Of a DNA stretch of 64,000 nucleotides, positions 54,758-63,161 are shown piece after piece. Numbering within the stretch: the first letter of the stretch is position 1; the number at the start of each line of letters is the position of its first letter. The translations under genes and the position numbers were made by a program. The notes beneath the pieces are model-generated. The model saw nothing but the letters and a program-made list of their open reading frames with translations. It did not search any database and was not told where the DNA came from. The DNA comes from Staphylococcus equorum (GTDB lineage: Bacteria; Bacillota; Bacilli; Staphylococcales; Staphylococcaceae): contig NZ_JAMBPV010000008.1 in the NCBI RefSeq assembly GCF_029531845.1, forward strand, positions 62,001 through 126,000, in the 5' to 3' direction.

Positions 54758-54796
54758 ACTAATATGATAAAAAAACAGTATTTTTATCATATTAGT
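54758..54796 (-). promoter_or_regulatory. Long inverted repeat upstream of the aromatic-acid transporter
   Basis: Perfect 16-base arms ACTAATATGATAAAAA and TTTTTATCATATTAGT with a 7-base loop, starting 36 bases before the transporter start. Candidate operator or leader hairpin. Confidence 0.55.
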
Positions 54797-54961
54797 GTTC
54801 TTTGTTCTTTAGTGGTGATTATATAGGTGCTTTTTTACAATTACAATGAAAAATGTGAAAATTAAGAATATTTAACTGTTATTGAGTGGTAATTCAAGTT
54901 GTTGGAAAACTAAGCGGAAAAGGCCTGAGCGGTGTAATTATTATGTTATTTTAACCTTAAA

Positions 54962-54993
54962 AAATACCCATTAAATAAATTTAATGGGTATTT
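54962..54993 (-). terminator. Terminator of the IclR gene
   Basis: AAATACCCATTAAAT and ATTTAATGGGTATTT, perfect 15-base arms, 55 bases after the IclR stop. Confidence 0.75.
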
Positions 54994-55047
54994 ATATATT
55001 CAATTATTAGACTAATCAACAGAACTTTATTTAAATCAACTCTAATA

Positions 55048-55761
55048 TTAAAGGTGTAATCCTAATAATTTAGAAATTTCTTTTTGTTTTTCTAGTAAAT
55101 AGTGTGTATCTGGTGATTCTACTGAATTTGGTAAATTGTCTTTGACCCCTATAACAGAAATGATCCCTTCTAATTCTTTATTAAATGTAAACACAGGGAA
55201 AGAAACAGAAGAAATTGTAGGTATCAATGGTTCTTCAGCAAAAGCAATTGCTTGATTGTGAATTTTATTTAACTCTTCATCTTCGTACTCTTTTTGAGTT
55301 TCATCAAAAAAGGCTGCAAATATTTTACCGGAAGAAGATTTTGGGGGGAGTACTGTACCAATTTGTGCACCGATATTTAAAATACCTTCTGCATGCCAAA
55401 TTTTTGTAACGACTGGGCCTCGTCTAGTGATTACTGAATACAACACTGTATTGTTGTTATGACGGCCAATTTCTTGTAAGTATGGTGTCACAATAGCTAG
55501 AGAGTCTAAATTACCCATTGCTGACATACCCAGTTGTATGAGTTGGTTTCCTAAATGATATTCACCTGTAGCTGGGTTACGATAGACCAATTCATTATTA
55601 GTTAAAGTATTCATATATTTATATAAGTTACTTTTCGTAATAGCAGTAATTTGTTGAATCTCACTAAATTTCATAGGAGTTTTAGATTTCTGCAAAACAT
55701 TCAATATTTTAATACCTGTATCTAAAGATTGTATGTAATCTTTACTCTTTTTATCCGCCAT
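55048..55761 (-). CDS. IclR family regulator of the gentisate cluster
   Basis: A 237-residue IclR protein: winged helix at residues about 10-65 (TGIKILNVLQKSKTPMKFSE, then ITKSNLYKYMNTLTNNELVY; 20 residues each), then the effector domain with LGMSAMGNLDSLAIVTPYLQ (20 residues) and GAQIGTVLPPKSSSGK. It is unlike the regulator at 25315. Placed between the transporter and the divergent catabolic operon, it most likely controls both in response to an aromatic acid, as IclR proteins such as PobR and PcaR do. Confidence 0.9.
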   Translation of the reverse strand: MADKKSKDYIQSLDTGIKILNVLQKSKTPMKFSEIQQITAITKSNLYKYMNTLTNNELVYRNPATGEYHLGNQLIQLGMSAMGNLDSLAIVTPYLQEIGRHNNNTVLYSVITRRGPVVTKIWHAEGILNIGAQIGTVLPPKSSSGKIFAAFFDETQKEYEDEELNKIHNQAIAFAEEPLIPTISSVSFPVFTFNKELEGIISVIGVKDNLPNSVESPDTHYLLEKQKEISKLLGLHL

Positions 55762-55888
55762 TTACTACTCACGCTCCTTCATGCAATCAAATTATAGCAC
55801 AATATTCTAGCACTATACATTTACTCAATTATATTTAAAAATATTGTCTTTTTATACTAATAGAAATGAATTACTATCAAAAGGAAGA

Positions 55889-55920
55889 TTGACAATTTTC
55901 TGACAATTAACTATAATTGT
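55889..55920 (+). promoter_or_regulatory. Consensus promoter of the gentisate operon with inverted repeat
   Basis: TTGACA (55889-55894), 17-base spacer, TATAAT (55912-55917). ACAATT-AACTAT-AATTGT (55903-55920) overlaps the -10 box and is a candidate IclR site. About 100 bases of leader follow before the first gene. Confidence 0.75.
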
Positions 55921-56020
55921 TTACTAATGGTGAACTCGTTATCACATGAGTGGAAAATCATTGAAAATAAGTTTTTATTGATAAAGAAAACTTAAATTTT
56001 AAAACAAAGGGAGATATTTT

Positions 56021-56968
56021 ATGAAACTGGTTACTTTTAAAACAAATGGTTATTCTAGGTTAGGTACATTAACAGAAAAAAATGAAGTGGTAGATTTAAA
56101 CTATGCATTTCAAGCTTTATTACAAAGTAATGGTAAATATCGTAGTGAAACGATTGCTGAAGCATATGTTCCATCTGATGCGAAGGGGTTCATAGAAGGT
56201 GGAGAAGAAAGTTTCAATTATGCTAAAGAAGCAATCGAGTTTGCACAATCTAAACCGAATGTATTTAACCATCAATTAATTTATAAAAAAGAAGACGTAA
56301 AAATAGAGGCGCCTATTCAAAATCCAGGAAAAATGTTTTGTGTAGGACATAATTATGAAGAACACATTAAAGAAATGGGACGTGACTTACCTGAAAATCC
56401 AGTAGTATTTGCTAAGTTTGATAATACAATTGTTGGTCCAGAAGACGATATTGTACATTATCCTATTTCAGATAAATTGGATTACGAAGCAGAACTTGCT
56501 TTTGTAATAGGTAAAGAAGCAAAAAATGTCTCTGAAGCAGACGCGCTTGATTATGTAGCGGGGTACACAATTGTTAACGATGTGACTTACCGTGATATTC
56601 AACAAAGAACACTACAATGGCTACAAGGAAAAACAGTAGATGGCACAGCGCCAATGGGTCCATGGATTATGACATCCGATGAATTACAAGACCCAGACGG
56701 ATTAGAGTTAGTACTCACTTTAAATGGTGAAGAAATGCAACGTTCAAATACATCTAATCACGTATTCACAGTTCAAAAATTAGTTGCTTTCTTATCTGGA
56801 TTAGCAACATTGAAACCTGGGGATATCATTTTAACAGGTACGCCAGGTGGTGTAGGTTCAGCTCGCGATCCACAAGTATTTATGAAAGACGGCGATGTCG
56901 TAAAAATAGAAATCGATAAAATAGGCGCTTTAGAAAATAAAGTAGTAGCAGAAAACAAACAAAAATAA
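56021..56968 (+). CDS. Fumarylpyruvate hydrolase (FAH family)
   Basis: A 315-residue fumarylacetoacetate-hydrolase-fold enzyme. FCVGHNYEEHIKEMG is the substrate-lid and catalytic His region; DYEAELAFVIGKEAKNV gives the metal Glu residues; GYTIVNDVTYRDIQQRTLQW (20 residues) and LTGTPGGVG complete the site. With gentisate dioxygenase downstream, the substrate is most likely 3-fumarylpyruvate, cleaved to fumarate and pyruvate. First gene of the operon, after AAAGGGAG; 19 bases to the next gene. Confidence 0.9.
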   Translation: MKLVTFKTNGYSRLGTLTEKNEVVDLNYAFQALLQSNGKYRSETIAEAYVPSDAKGFIEGGEESFNYAKEAIEFAQSKPNVFNHQLIYKKEDVKIEAPIQNPGKMFCVGHNYEEHIKEMGRDLPENPVVFAKFDNTIVGPEDDIVHYPISDKLDYEAELAFVIGKEAKNVSEADALDYVAGYTIVNDVTYRDIQQRTLQWLQGKTVDGTAPMGPWIMTSDELQDPDGLELVLTLNGEEMQRSNTSNHVFTVQKLVAFLSGLATLKPGDIILTGTPGGVGSARDPQVFMKDGDVVKIEIDKIGALENKVVAENKQK

Positions 56969-56987
56969 TTTTGAAGGAGCATGTAAA

Positions 56988-57476
56988 ATGTCGAAAATCG
57001 AAACGTATATCGAATCAATTCAAAATACTTTAGATAATATTTTAAAAGTAGTAGATGGCTTATCAGAAGAAACAATACGTTGGAATCCAACAGAAGATGA
57101 ATGGTCTATTTTACAAATTTTAAATCATGTTAAAGAAGCGACTTCATATTGGTTAAGTGAAACTGAAACAGTATTATCACAACCTGGTTCAAAATGGGGA
57201 AGAGGTTTGAAAGATGAAGCTAGATTAGAAGCAGTGTCTAACCCAGAAGCATTAAATGTTGAAACTGTTATACAATCAATTTCAAATTTGAAAGACGAAG
57301 TGAACGAAAGACTTTCAGCGGTTGACGAAAGTCGTTTAACAGAAGAAAACCCACATCGAAATTTCGAAAAATTTGGCAATAAACCAGTTTCATTTATTAT
57401 TGAACATTTTATTGACGAGCATATTGAAAAGCACCTTGGACAAATTAAAAGAAATTTAAGTAAAGTGCCTGAATAA
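56988..57476 (+). CDS. DinB-fold protein, probable thiol-dependent maleylpyruvate isomerase
   Basis: A 162-residue four-helix DinB superfamily protein. Metal ligands are visible as His47 (ILQILNHVKEA) and two of the three C-terminal His in EHFIDEHIEKHLGQI (140, 145, 149). DinB proteins include mycothiol-dependent maleylpyruvate isomerase and bacillithiol transferases. It sits exactly where the isomerase step is needed, between fumarylpyruvate hydrolase and gentisate dioxygenase, and no glutathione-type isomerase is present. Because staphylococci make bacillithiol, that cofactor is proposed; this is inference. Confidence 0.72.
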   Translation: MSKIETYIESIQNTLDNILKVVDGLSEETIRWNPTEDEWSILQILNHVKEATSYWLSETETVLSQPGSKWGRGLKDEARLEAVSNPEALNVETVIQSISNLKDEVNERLSAVDESRLTEENPHRNFEKFGNKPVSFIIEHFIDEHIEKHLGQIKRNLSKVPE

Positions 57477-57504
57477 AATTATATTATGAAGGGGAGATTT
57501 TTTT

Positions 57505-58617
57505 ATGGCAGATAAAGGAAGTTTCTTACAAGACAGTGACGTAAAAGATTTCACACGAGATATTCAACAATATAACTTAGGACCACTTTGGGAAGCTATT
57601 CCTGAAGTAATGAATAAGACACCACAATCACACGCACAAGCTTATTTATGGAGTGGTGAATTGTTGAAGAAGAAATTATCAGAGGCAGCGGAAATATTTA
57701 CGCCTGACAGAGGCGGCGAACGTCGTGCTATCTATTTTCAAAATCCAGGTTTAACTTATCGTCAACCATGGGGGCATGTATCAACAACTCAGACGCTTTA
57801 TGCAGCAGTGCAATTATTACAACCAGGAGAAGAAGCACCTTCACACCGTCATACGCAAAGTGCACTAAGATTTATAACTGACGGTGAAGGCGCATATACA
57901 ATTGTTCAAGGCGAACGTATATTTATGGAAGAAGGAGACTTTTTAACAACACCTAAAAATTTATGGCATGGCCATGGTCATTTAGGTGATGAGCCAATGA
58001 TATGGATGGATGCGTTAGATATCCCAACTATTTATAATCTTGGTGGAACTTTCTTTGAACCATACGAAGCTGGATTACAACAGCCTGATGTACCAGATAA
58101 CTTCTCTGAAAAAAGATACCAAGGTGGAATGGTACGTCCAATTGGTGATGACAAATATGATGTAGCGCCACTTGCCAATTATAAATGGGACCGTACTGTA
58201 GATGCAATAAACGGTCTTATGAACTTTGAACCTGATCCATATGACGGATTTACAGTTGAGTATATTAATCCGACAACAGGAAAATCTGCTAACCCAACTG
58301 TTGGCTCTAGAATGACACATTTGCCTAAAGGACATCATACAAAAGCACATAGACATACGCACTCAGTTATATATTGTGTGCATAGAGGATCTGGTTATAC
58401 CGTTATTAACGGTATGAAATTTAATTGGAAAAAAGGGGATTACTTTGTAGTACCAAACTGGAATTGGCATGAACATGTAGCAAGTGAAGATTCATATTTA
58501 TTCTCAGTTAATGACATTCCAATTATGGATCGTTTTGAGTTAGAAAGAGGAGATAGTTTAGATGAAAACAAGGGGCATCAAAAAATAATTAGCGAATTTA
58601 CAGACGATTTTCGTTAA
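57505..58617 (+). CDS. Gentisate 1,2-dioxygenase
   Basis: A 370-residue double-cupin ring-cleaving dioxygenase. The N-terminal cupin has the iron-binding His114 and His116 (PSHRHTQSALRF) and a third His in KNLWHGHGH (about 155-159). The C-terminal cupin has LPKGHHTKAHRHTHSVIYCV (20 residues) and WNWHEHVA. It opens gentisate to maleylpyruvate with O2. GAAGGGGAG precedes the ATG. Third gene of the operon. Confidence 0.94.
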   Translation: MADKGSFLQDSDVKDFTRDIQQYNLGPLWEAIPEVMNKTPQSHAQAYLWSGELLKKKLSEAAEIFTPDRGGERRAIYFQNPGLTYRQPWGHVSTTQTLYAAVQLLQPGEEAPSHRHTQSALRFITDGEGAYTIVQGERIFMEEGDFLTTPKNLWHGHGHLGDEPMIWMDALDIPTIYNLGGTFFEPYEAGLQQPDVPDNFSEKRYQGGMVRPIGDDKYDVAPLANYKWDRTVDAINGLMNFEPDPYDGFTVEYINPTTGKSANPTVGSRMTHLPKGHHTKAHRHTHSVIYCVHRGSGYTVINGMKFNWKKGDYFVVPNWNWHEHVASEDSYLFSVNDIPIMDRFELERGDSLDENKGHQKIISEFTDDFR

Positions 58618-58677
58618 TAGTATTAGATGATACAAATAACTTAATCATAATATTTTTAAAACAAGGGGGTAAACATC

Positions 58678-59886
58678 ATGAGTAATGAAAATAAAAAAAT
58701 GATCATTATTGGTGGCGGTATCGGAGGGTTAGCAACAGCTTTGGGTGCTGCTCAGAATGGAAATGATGTTAAAGTTTTAGAAAAGGCACCAGAAATTAAA
58801 GAAATTGGCGCGGGTATCCAACTTGCAGCGAATGGTACAAATGTATTACAAAAGTTAGGCGTAATGGATAAGATTAATGAAGTAGCTGTTTTTCCTAAGC
58901 GCTTAGTATTAATGAATGCATTTACAGGTGAAGAGTTATCTGCACTAGATATCGACTCCACTTATCGTGAACGATATGGCGCACCTTATATTGTACTTCA
59001 TCGTTCTGATTTGCATCGTATTTTATTAGAAGCATGTGAAGCACATCCTGAGGTTGAATTATCTACAAATCAATACATCAAAAACATAGAAACAAAAAAC
59101 AATGGAGATGTAAAAGTCACAGCTAAAAATGGTGATAGTCATGAAGCAAATGCTGTTATAGGTGCAGATGGTTTGTGGTCCACTACACGTGGTTATTTAA
59201 TTGACGACGAACCTATTTGTTCAGGATACGTTGCATACAGAGGTGCAATTCCAATGGAAGAAGTTACAAATATTGGTAATTTGGACGATGTCTATATGTG
59301 GATCGGCCCTGATATGCATGTTGTACAATATCCAGTACGTAAAGGCGAACTTTATAACCAAGTTGTTGTGTTTAAAAGTAAAAATTATCAACCAGGTAAT
59401 GAACTAGCAGATGATTGGGGCACACCGGAAGAAATGGATGAAGTATTCTCGGGAACATGTGATAAAGTGCAAACTGCAGTTTCTTATATTTCAAGACAAA
59501 AAAGATGGCCAATGTTTGATCGTAAACCGATTGATAAATGGTCTGAAGGCAACTTCACATTGATAGGTGACGCCGCACACCCAATGTTACAGTATCTTGC
59601 TCAAGGTGCATGCCAAGCTTTAGAAGATGCATCATTCATGGCTGATATGTTAGAAAAACATGAAACGAATTATGAAAAAGCATTTACAGAATTTGAAGAA
59701 GAGCGTAAACCACGTACGACATTTGTACAAGAAAATGCACGTGTATGGGGCGAAATCATACATGGTAAAAATAAAGTGAATAATCTATTAAGAAACGCAA
59801 TTTTGAAAGCGCGTACAGAGCATGATTACCAATATGTAGACCAATATCATGGTGGGCATTTTCAAAGTGAAGAAGTAAGTCATTAA
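58678..59886 (+). CDS. FAD-dependent 3-hydroxybenzoate 6-monooxygenase (or related salicylate-type hydroxylase)
   Basis: A 402-residue class A flavoprotein monooxygenase. IIGGGIGGLATALG is the FAD Rossmann loop, GADGLWSTTR the DG motif for FAD and NAD(P)H, and LIGDAAHPMLQYLAQGACQA (20 residues) the GD motif; the last stretch is especially like 3-hydroxybenzoate 6-hydroxylases. It makes gentisate, the substrate of the preceding gene's product. Salicylate 5-hydroxylation is done by a different enzyme class, so 3-hydroxybenzoate is the best guess. Confidence 0.88.
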   Translation: MSNENKKMIIIGGGIGGLATALGAAQNGNDVKVLEKAPEIKEIGAGIQLAANGTNVLQKLGVMDKINEVAVFPKRLVLMNAFTGEELSALDIDSTYRERYGAPYIVLHRSDLHRILLEACEAHPEVELSTNQYIKNIETKNNGDVKVTAKNGDSHEANAVIGADGLWSTTRGYLIDDEPICSGYVAYRGAIPMEEVTNIGNLDDVYMWIGPDMHVVQYPVRKGELYNQVVVFKSKNYQPGNELADDWGTPEEMDEVFSGTCDKVQTAVSYISRQKRWPMFDRKPIDKWSEGNFTLIGDAAHPMLQYLAQGACQALEDASFMADMLEKHETNYEKAFTEFEEERKPRTTFVQENARVWGEIIHGKNKVNNLLRNAILKARTEHDYQYVDQYHGGHFQSEEVSH

Positions 59887-59901
59887 AAGGTTTCATAAAT
59901 T

Positions 59902-59945
59902 GAGCTATAAAGCATCTATGTCGTAGATGCTTTATAGCTCTTTTT
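59902..59945. terminator. Terminator of the gentisate operon
   Basis: Perfect 17-base arms beginning GAGCTATAAAGCATCTA, 5-base loop, then TTTTT. Serves the convergent thioesterase gene too, perhaps. Confidence 0.92.
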
Positions 59946-59968
59946 AATTCTTATGAAATTTAAGAGGA

Positions 59969-60796
59969 TTATTCTTTATAATAAACAAATTGGCTAGTCG
60001 TCGCGAGTAAATTTCCGTCATAACTCCATATTTCTCCAGTTTGATCAAAGAAGCCATCATAGAATTTAAGTGCACGTGTATGACCTAACACTTCTCGGTC
60101 ACCATGAGTTTTAAGTGTTTCTGAATCAGCATGAAAATAAATGGTAAGTGAAACTGTTCCAATAGGTACCATTTTTTCACGGCGCACCCAAATACGTGGA
60201 AAGAATGCATCGCATATTGAAGTGAGTGAAAGAAAATCAAGGTTTCTCTTTGGCTTGTCTTGTATCCATTGAAGCGTCGTAGAGTCATGAGAATTGTTAG
60301 ATTGTGTTTGTGATAAAGCGAGTGGCGCCCCTTTAATAATTCGTATATCATAATTCTGTAACCAAGGTGGTGCGCCCTCTATTGATGGAAAATCAACATT
60401 TTCAGCAGTCGGTACATTAGGGAACGCTATCTCGGTAGTAGACCAAGTATCTCGTCGTTGCGCAGTAACAGCTGTTCCAGTAATAACGGTTTTATCATTC
60501 TGAGAAAGTACAATATACCAATGTTGAGTGGATCGATTTGTTCGAGTTGGTGTTGCTTTAATATTAAAATTACCATCAGCCACAGGTGCTGCATAATTGA
60601 TAGTTAGTGATGCTGGTTCTCCTAATCGTTCTGGATGTTCTAAGACAGCACGAAGCAACGTAGATGCAATAACGCCACCAAACGGTCCAATCATATTGGC
60701 ATACTTTTCAGATGTGTGGCCACTATAATCACCTGACGCTTCTTCAGTTAGCTGAGTAGCTTTATCAAATGCATGTACTTGTTTATTAGAATTCAT
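59969..60796 (-). CDS. TesB-like acyl-CoA thioesterase (double hotdog)
   Basis: A 275-residue protein. The first hotdog domain has MIGPFGGVIASTLLRAVLEH (20 residues) and the second DFLSLTSICDAFFPRIWVRR (20 residues) with TVSLTIYFHAD, the layout of TesB/thioesterase 3 family proteins that hydrolyse acyl-CoA. The position usually holding the catalytic Asp in the second domain is filled by Asp in ICDAF. It follows panE by 20 bases on the same strand, so they are probably co-transcribed. Natural substrate unknown. Confidence 0.8.
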   Translation of the reverse strand: MNSNKQVHAFDKATQLTEEASGDYSGHTSEKYANMIGPFGGVIASTLLRAVLEHPERLGEPASLTINYAAPVADGNFNIKATPTRTNRSTQHWYIVLSQNDKTVITGTAVTAQRRDTWSTTEIAFPNVPTAENVDFPSIEGAPPWLQNYDIRIIKGAPLALSQTQSNNSHDSTTLQWIQDKPKRNLDFLSLTSICDAFFPRIWVRREKMVPIGTVSLTIYFHADSETLKTHGDREVLGHTRALKFYDGFFDQTGEIWSYDGNLLATTSQFVYYKE

Positions 60797-60816
60797 TATG
60801 TAACCTCCAATATTTA

Positions 60817-61734
60817 TTATTGAAGCATTTCTTTATATACTTTTTGGTTTTGATAAACAGTAGTTAGCAGAGGTGCGTCTATGTGGTATGCTGCTGCTAA
60901 ATTTAACAAATAACCTTGTAAATGATCTGCTTCAATATTTAATCCTTTTTCCATGTCACGTTGCATAGAAGTCTTGAAGTGATAAGAAAGTTTCGGGAGT
61001 GATTTCATATATTGATCAACAATCGTATCTGAAATGGGCGCATTGTGTGCACGCATGATTGAAGCGGCTTCATTATATAGTGACTTAATAAAATCTACGC
61101 CTCCCACGCTGTCACGTATAGGTCCAATTGGTGCATGCATGAGTGTAGTAAGGCTTGATAGTACAGTAATCATTAAATATTTATGCCACATACCTTGCTG
61201 GATATTTGAACTTAAAATAAATTCAGCTTTAGTATTTGAAAAAGCTTGAGCAATTTGTTCGGCACGTTCACTTTGCTCGCCATTCAATTCGCCAAAAAAT
61301 AGTTTGTTAAAAGAGCTTGTATGAACGATTTCACCCACAGGATTTAAAGTCGTTTCAATGACACAATAACCACCCATTATTTTATTTTCGCCGAAAGTTG
61401 ATTGTAACTTCGGTAGATGTGCGATTCCATTAAGTAATGGAATAATCACTGTATTACCGTTAACAAATGGTGTTAAATCTTCAAGCGCATGTTCTATATG
61501 ATAAGACTTAGAAGACAAGAGCACTACGTCAAATGGTTTCACACGGTCTTTTCTCGTAATAAGCTGAGGGTTAAAGTGATAGTCACCCTTTTCACTATGA
61601 ATAGCTAGACCATTTCGTTCTAAATACGATTTTCTTTTTGAACGTACTAGAAATGTAACGTTTTGATCATTTTCAGCTAAGCGACCACCAAAGTAACCAC
61701 CGATACCACCTGCTCCTAAGACTAAAATTCTCAT
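60817..61734 (-). CDS. panE: 2-dehydropantoate 2-reductase family (PanE/ApbA-like)
   Basis: A 305-residue NADPH-dependent reductase. MRILVLGAGGIGGYFGGRLA (20 residues) is the nucleotide loop; LSSKSYHIEHAL carries the hydride-site Lys, and GMWHKYLMITVLSSL the catalytic Lys with Asn replaced by Tyr/Leu surroundings; PLNGIAHLPKL is the conserved Asn segment. GAGGAG lies 9 bases before the ATG at 61734; the longer frame to 61812 has no support. No panB or panC is adjacent and its partner is a thioesterase, so it may act on another 2-keto acid. Confidence 0.8.
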   Translation of the reverse strand: MRILVLGAGGIGGYFGGRLAENDQNVTFLVRSKRKSYLERNGLAIHSEKGDYHFNPQLITRKDRVKPFDVVLLSSKSYHIEHALEDLTPFVNGNTVIIPLLNGIAHLPKLQSTFGENKIMGGYCVIETTLNPVGEIVHTSSFNKLFFGELNGEQSERAEQIAQAFSNTKAEFILSSNIQQGMWHKYLMITVLSSLTTLMHAPIGPIRDSVGGVDFIKSLYNEAASIMRAHNAPISDTIVDQYMKSLPKLSYHFKTSMQRDMEKGLNIEADHLQGYLLNLAAAYHIDAPLLTTVYQNQKVYKEMLQ

Positions 61735-61986
61735 TATTATGCAACTCCTCATGTTATGTATTGTTTCTATCTCGTTAATGTATATATACCACTTCACAAA
61801 ATTATTACGCATACTTTTATATATATTTTATATTATTATTGTAGATGTATATATTAAATTAAGGTATTAATCTTTCTTTAAACTCCTCAAATTATAAAGC
61901 TATTTATCAGAGTGATTATTGTTTCACATGGAACGAAAGTGGAAATATTTATGAAAACAAATGATTTAGAATTTTCTAAAATCTTA

Positions 61987-62015
61987 TTGACTAATCATGA
62001 GCGCGATGCTAGGAT
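61987..62015 (+). promoter_or_regulatory. Promoter of the S-box leader
   Basis: TTGACT, 17-base spacer, TAGGAT, placed so that transcription begins about 20 bases before the riboswitch. The upstream 61735-61986 shows only AT-rich spacer. Confidence 0.6.
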
Positions 62016-62041
62016 TAAAACAATCAATTACATATGATTTA

Positions 62042-62147
62042 CTCTTATCTAGAGTGGTGGAGGGATGTGCCCTATGAAGCCCAGCAACCGTCGTTTTTGA
62101 AATGGTGCTAATTCACAGAAAGTAATTTTACTTTCAAAGATGAGAGA
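62042..62147 (+). ncRNA. SAM-I riboswitch (S-box)
   Basis: The conserved core is clear: AGAGTGGTGGAGGGA, CCTATGAAGCCCAGCAACC and GGTGCTAATTC, followed by the TACTTTCAAAGATGAGAG closing part, with P1 formed by CTCTTATCT and AGATGAGAG. It senses S-adenosylmethionine and lowers expression when SAM is plentiful. It sits before the MetQ gene, a normal methionine-regulon target. Confidence 0.95.
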
Positions 62148-62153
62148 AGGTGG

Positions 62154-62190
62154 ATACTTTCTCTTGAAAATAAAGAGGAAGTATTTTTTT
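62154..62190 (+). terminator. Riboswitch-controlled terminator
   Basis: ATACTTTCTCTT and AAGAGGAAGTAT (one G-U) with TTTTTTT. The 3' strand of P1 (GATGAGAG) adjoins the terminator stem, so release of P1 can form the alternative antiterminator. Confidence 0.88.
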
Positions 62191-62238
62191 ATACATAGCT
62201 TTAGTCGTAAATTGAAACAAATTATAAGGAGAGATTTG

Positions 62239-63057
62239 ATGAAAAGGGTTATAAGTTTAGTTTCATTAGTAGTATTAGTAGTTATATTGGCAGCGTGCGG
62301 AAATTCAAAGGGTGAAGGTGAAGATAAAAAAATCACGATAGCAACGTCTCCAGCACCACATGGCGAAGTACTTAAACATGCTAAAAAAGCAATGAAAGAA
62401 GAAGGTTATGATTTAGAAATTAAGACAGTAAATGACTATAAAGTGCCTAATAAATTATTAGATAAAGGCGATGTAGATGCAAACTTTTTCCAACATGTAC
62501 CTTATCTAAAAGCCGAAAAAGCAGATCATAACTATAACATTGAAGAAGTAGGAAAAGTACTGACTACGCCAATGGGTGTCTATAGTAAAAAATATAAAGA
62601 TATTAAAGATATCCCTAAAGGATCAACGATTTATGTATCGAACAACCCTGCTGAAGAAGGACGTTTCTTATCATTTTTTGTTGATAAAGGTTTAATTAAA
62701 ATTAAAAAAGGTGTAAATATTGAAGATGCAAAATTTGAGGATATTGTAGAAAATAAAAAAGATTTAACATTCAATAACAAACAAGGGGCTGAATTTTTAC
62801 CTAAAACATATAATAGTAAAGAAGGCGCGGCAGTTATTATGAATTCCAACTATGCTATCGATAATGGACTAACACCGCATAAAGATGCGATTGCAGTTGA
62901 GGATAAGTCATCACCATTTGCAAATATAGTCGCCGTTCAAAAAGGACATAAAGACGATAAAAAATATCAAACGTTAATTAAAATACTACAATCAAAAGAT
63001 ACAAAAGACTTTATTAAAAAAGAATATGGCCAAGATGTTATTCCATATGAAAAATAA
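62239..63057 (+). CDS. metQ: MetQ/NlpA family methionine-binding lipoprotein
   Basis: A 272-residue lipoprotein. Signal peptide with lipobox ILAAC, Cys20 being the lipidated residue. The mature protein follows the MetQ pattern: ITIATSPAPHGEVLKHAKKA (20 residues), DANFFQHVPYL and STIYVSNNPAEEGR for ligand binding. AAGGAGAG lies before the ATG at 62239; the upstream frame runs through the riboswitch. metN and metP are not adjacent, so this is an orphan binding protein that must pair with an ABC unit elsewhere. Confidence 0.92.
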   Translation: MKRVISLVSLVVLVVILAACGNSKGEGEDKKITIATSPAPHGEVLKHAKKAMKEEGYDLEIKTVNDYKVPNKLLDKGDVDANFFQHVPYLKAEKADHNYNIEEVGKVLTTPMGVYSKKYKDIKDIPKGSTIYVSNNPAEEGRFLSFFVDKGLIKIKKGVNIEDAKFEDIVENKKDLTFNNKQGAEFLPKTYNSKEGAAVIMNSNYAIDNGLTPHKDAIAVEDKSSPFANIVAVQKGHKDDKKYQTLIKILQSKDTKDFIKKEYGQDVIPYEK

Positions 63058-63161
63058 AGTGAAATAGATAAAGTAATAAATTAGTTATACTAAATTTGTT
63101 ACATTTGAATGGTAGTTAAAGATATCAAACATTAGTATTTTAAAGATAAGGTAGGGATAAA

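Noticed and set aside
61950..62036. A 28-codon ORF (MKTNDLEF...) just before the SAM riboswitch
   Set aside because: Its ribosome site is poor, and the riboswitch promoter boxes lie within it, so coding is unlikely.
62042..62190. Possible T-box leader before metQ
   Set aside because: The conserved core is S-box (GGTGGAGGGA, GCAACC, GGTGCTAATTC); no T-box TGGNACCGCG sequence is present.
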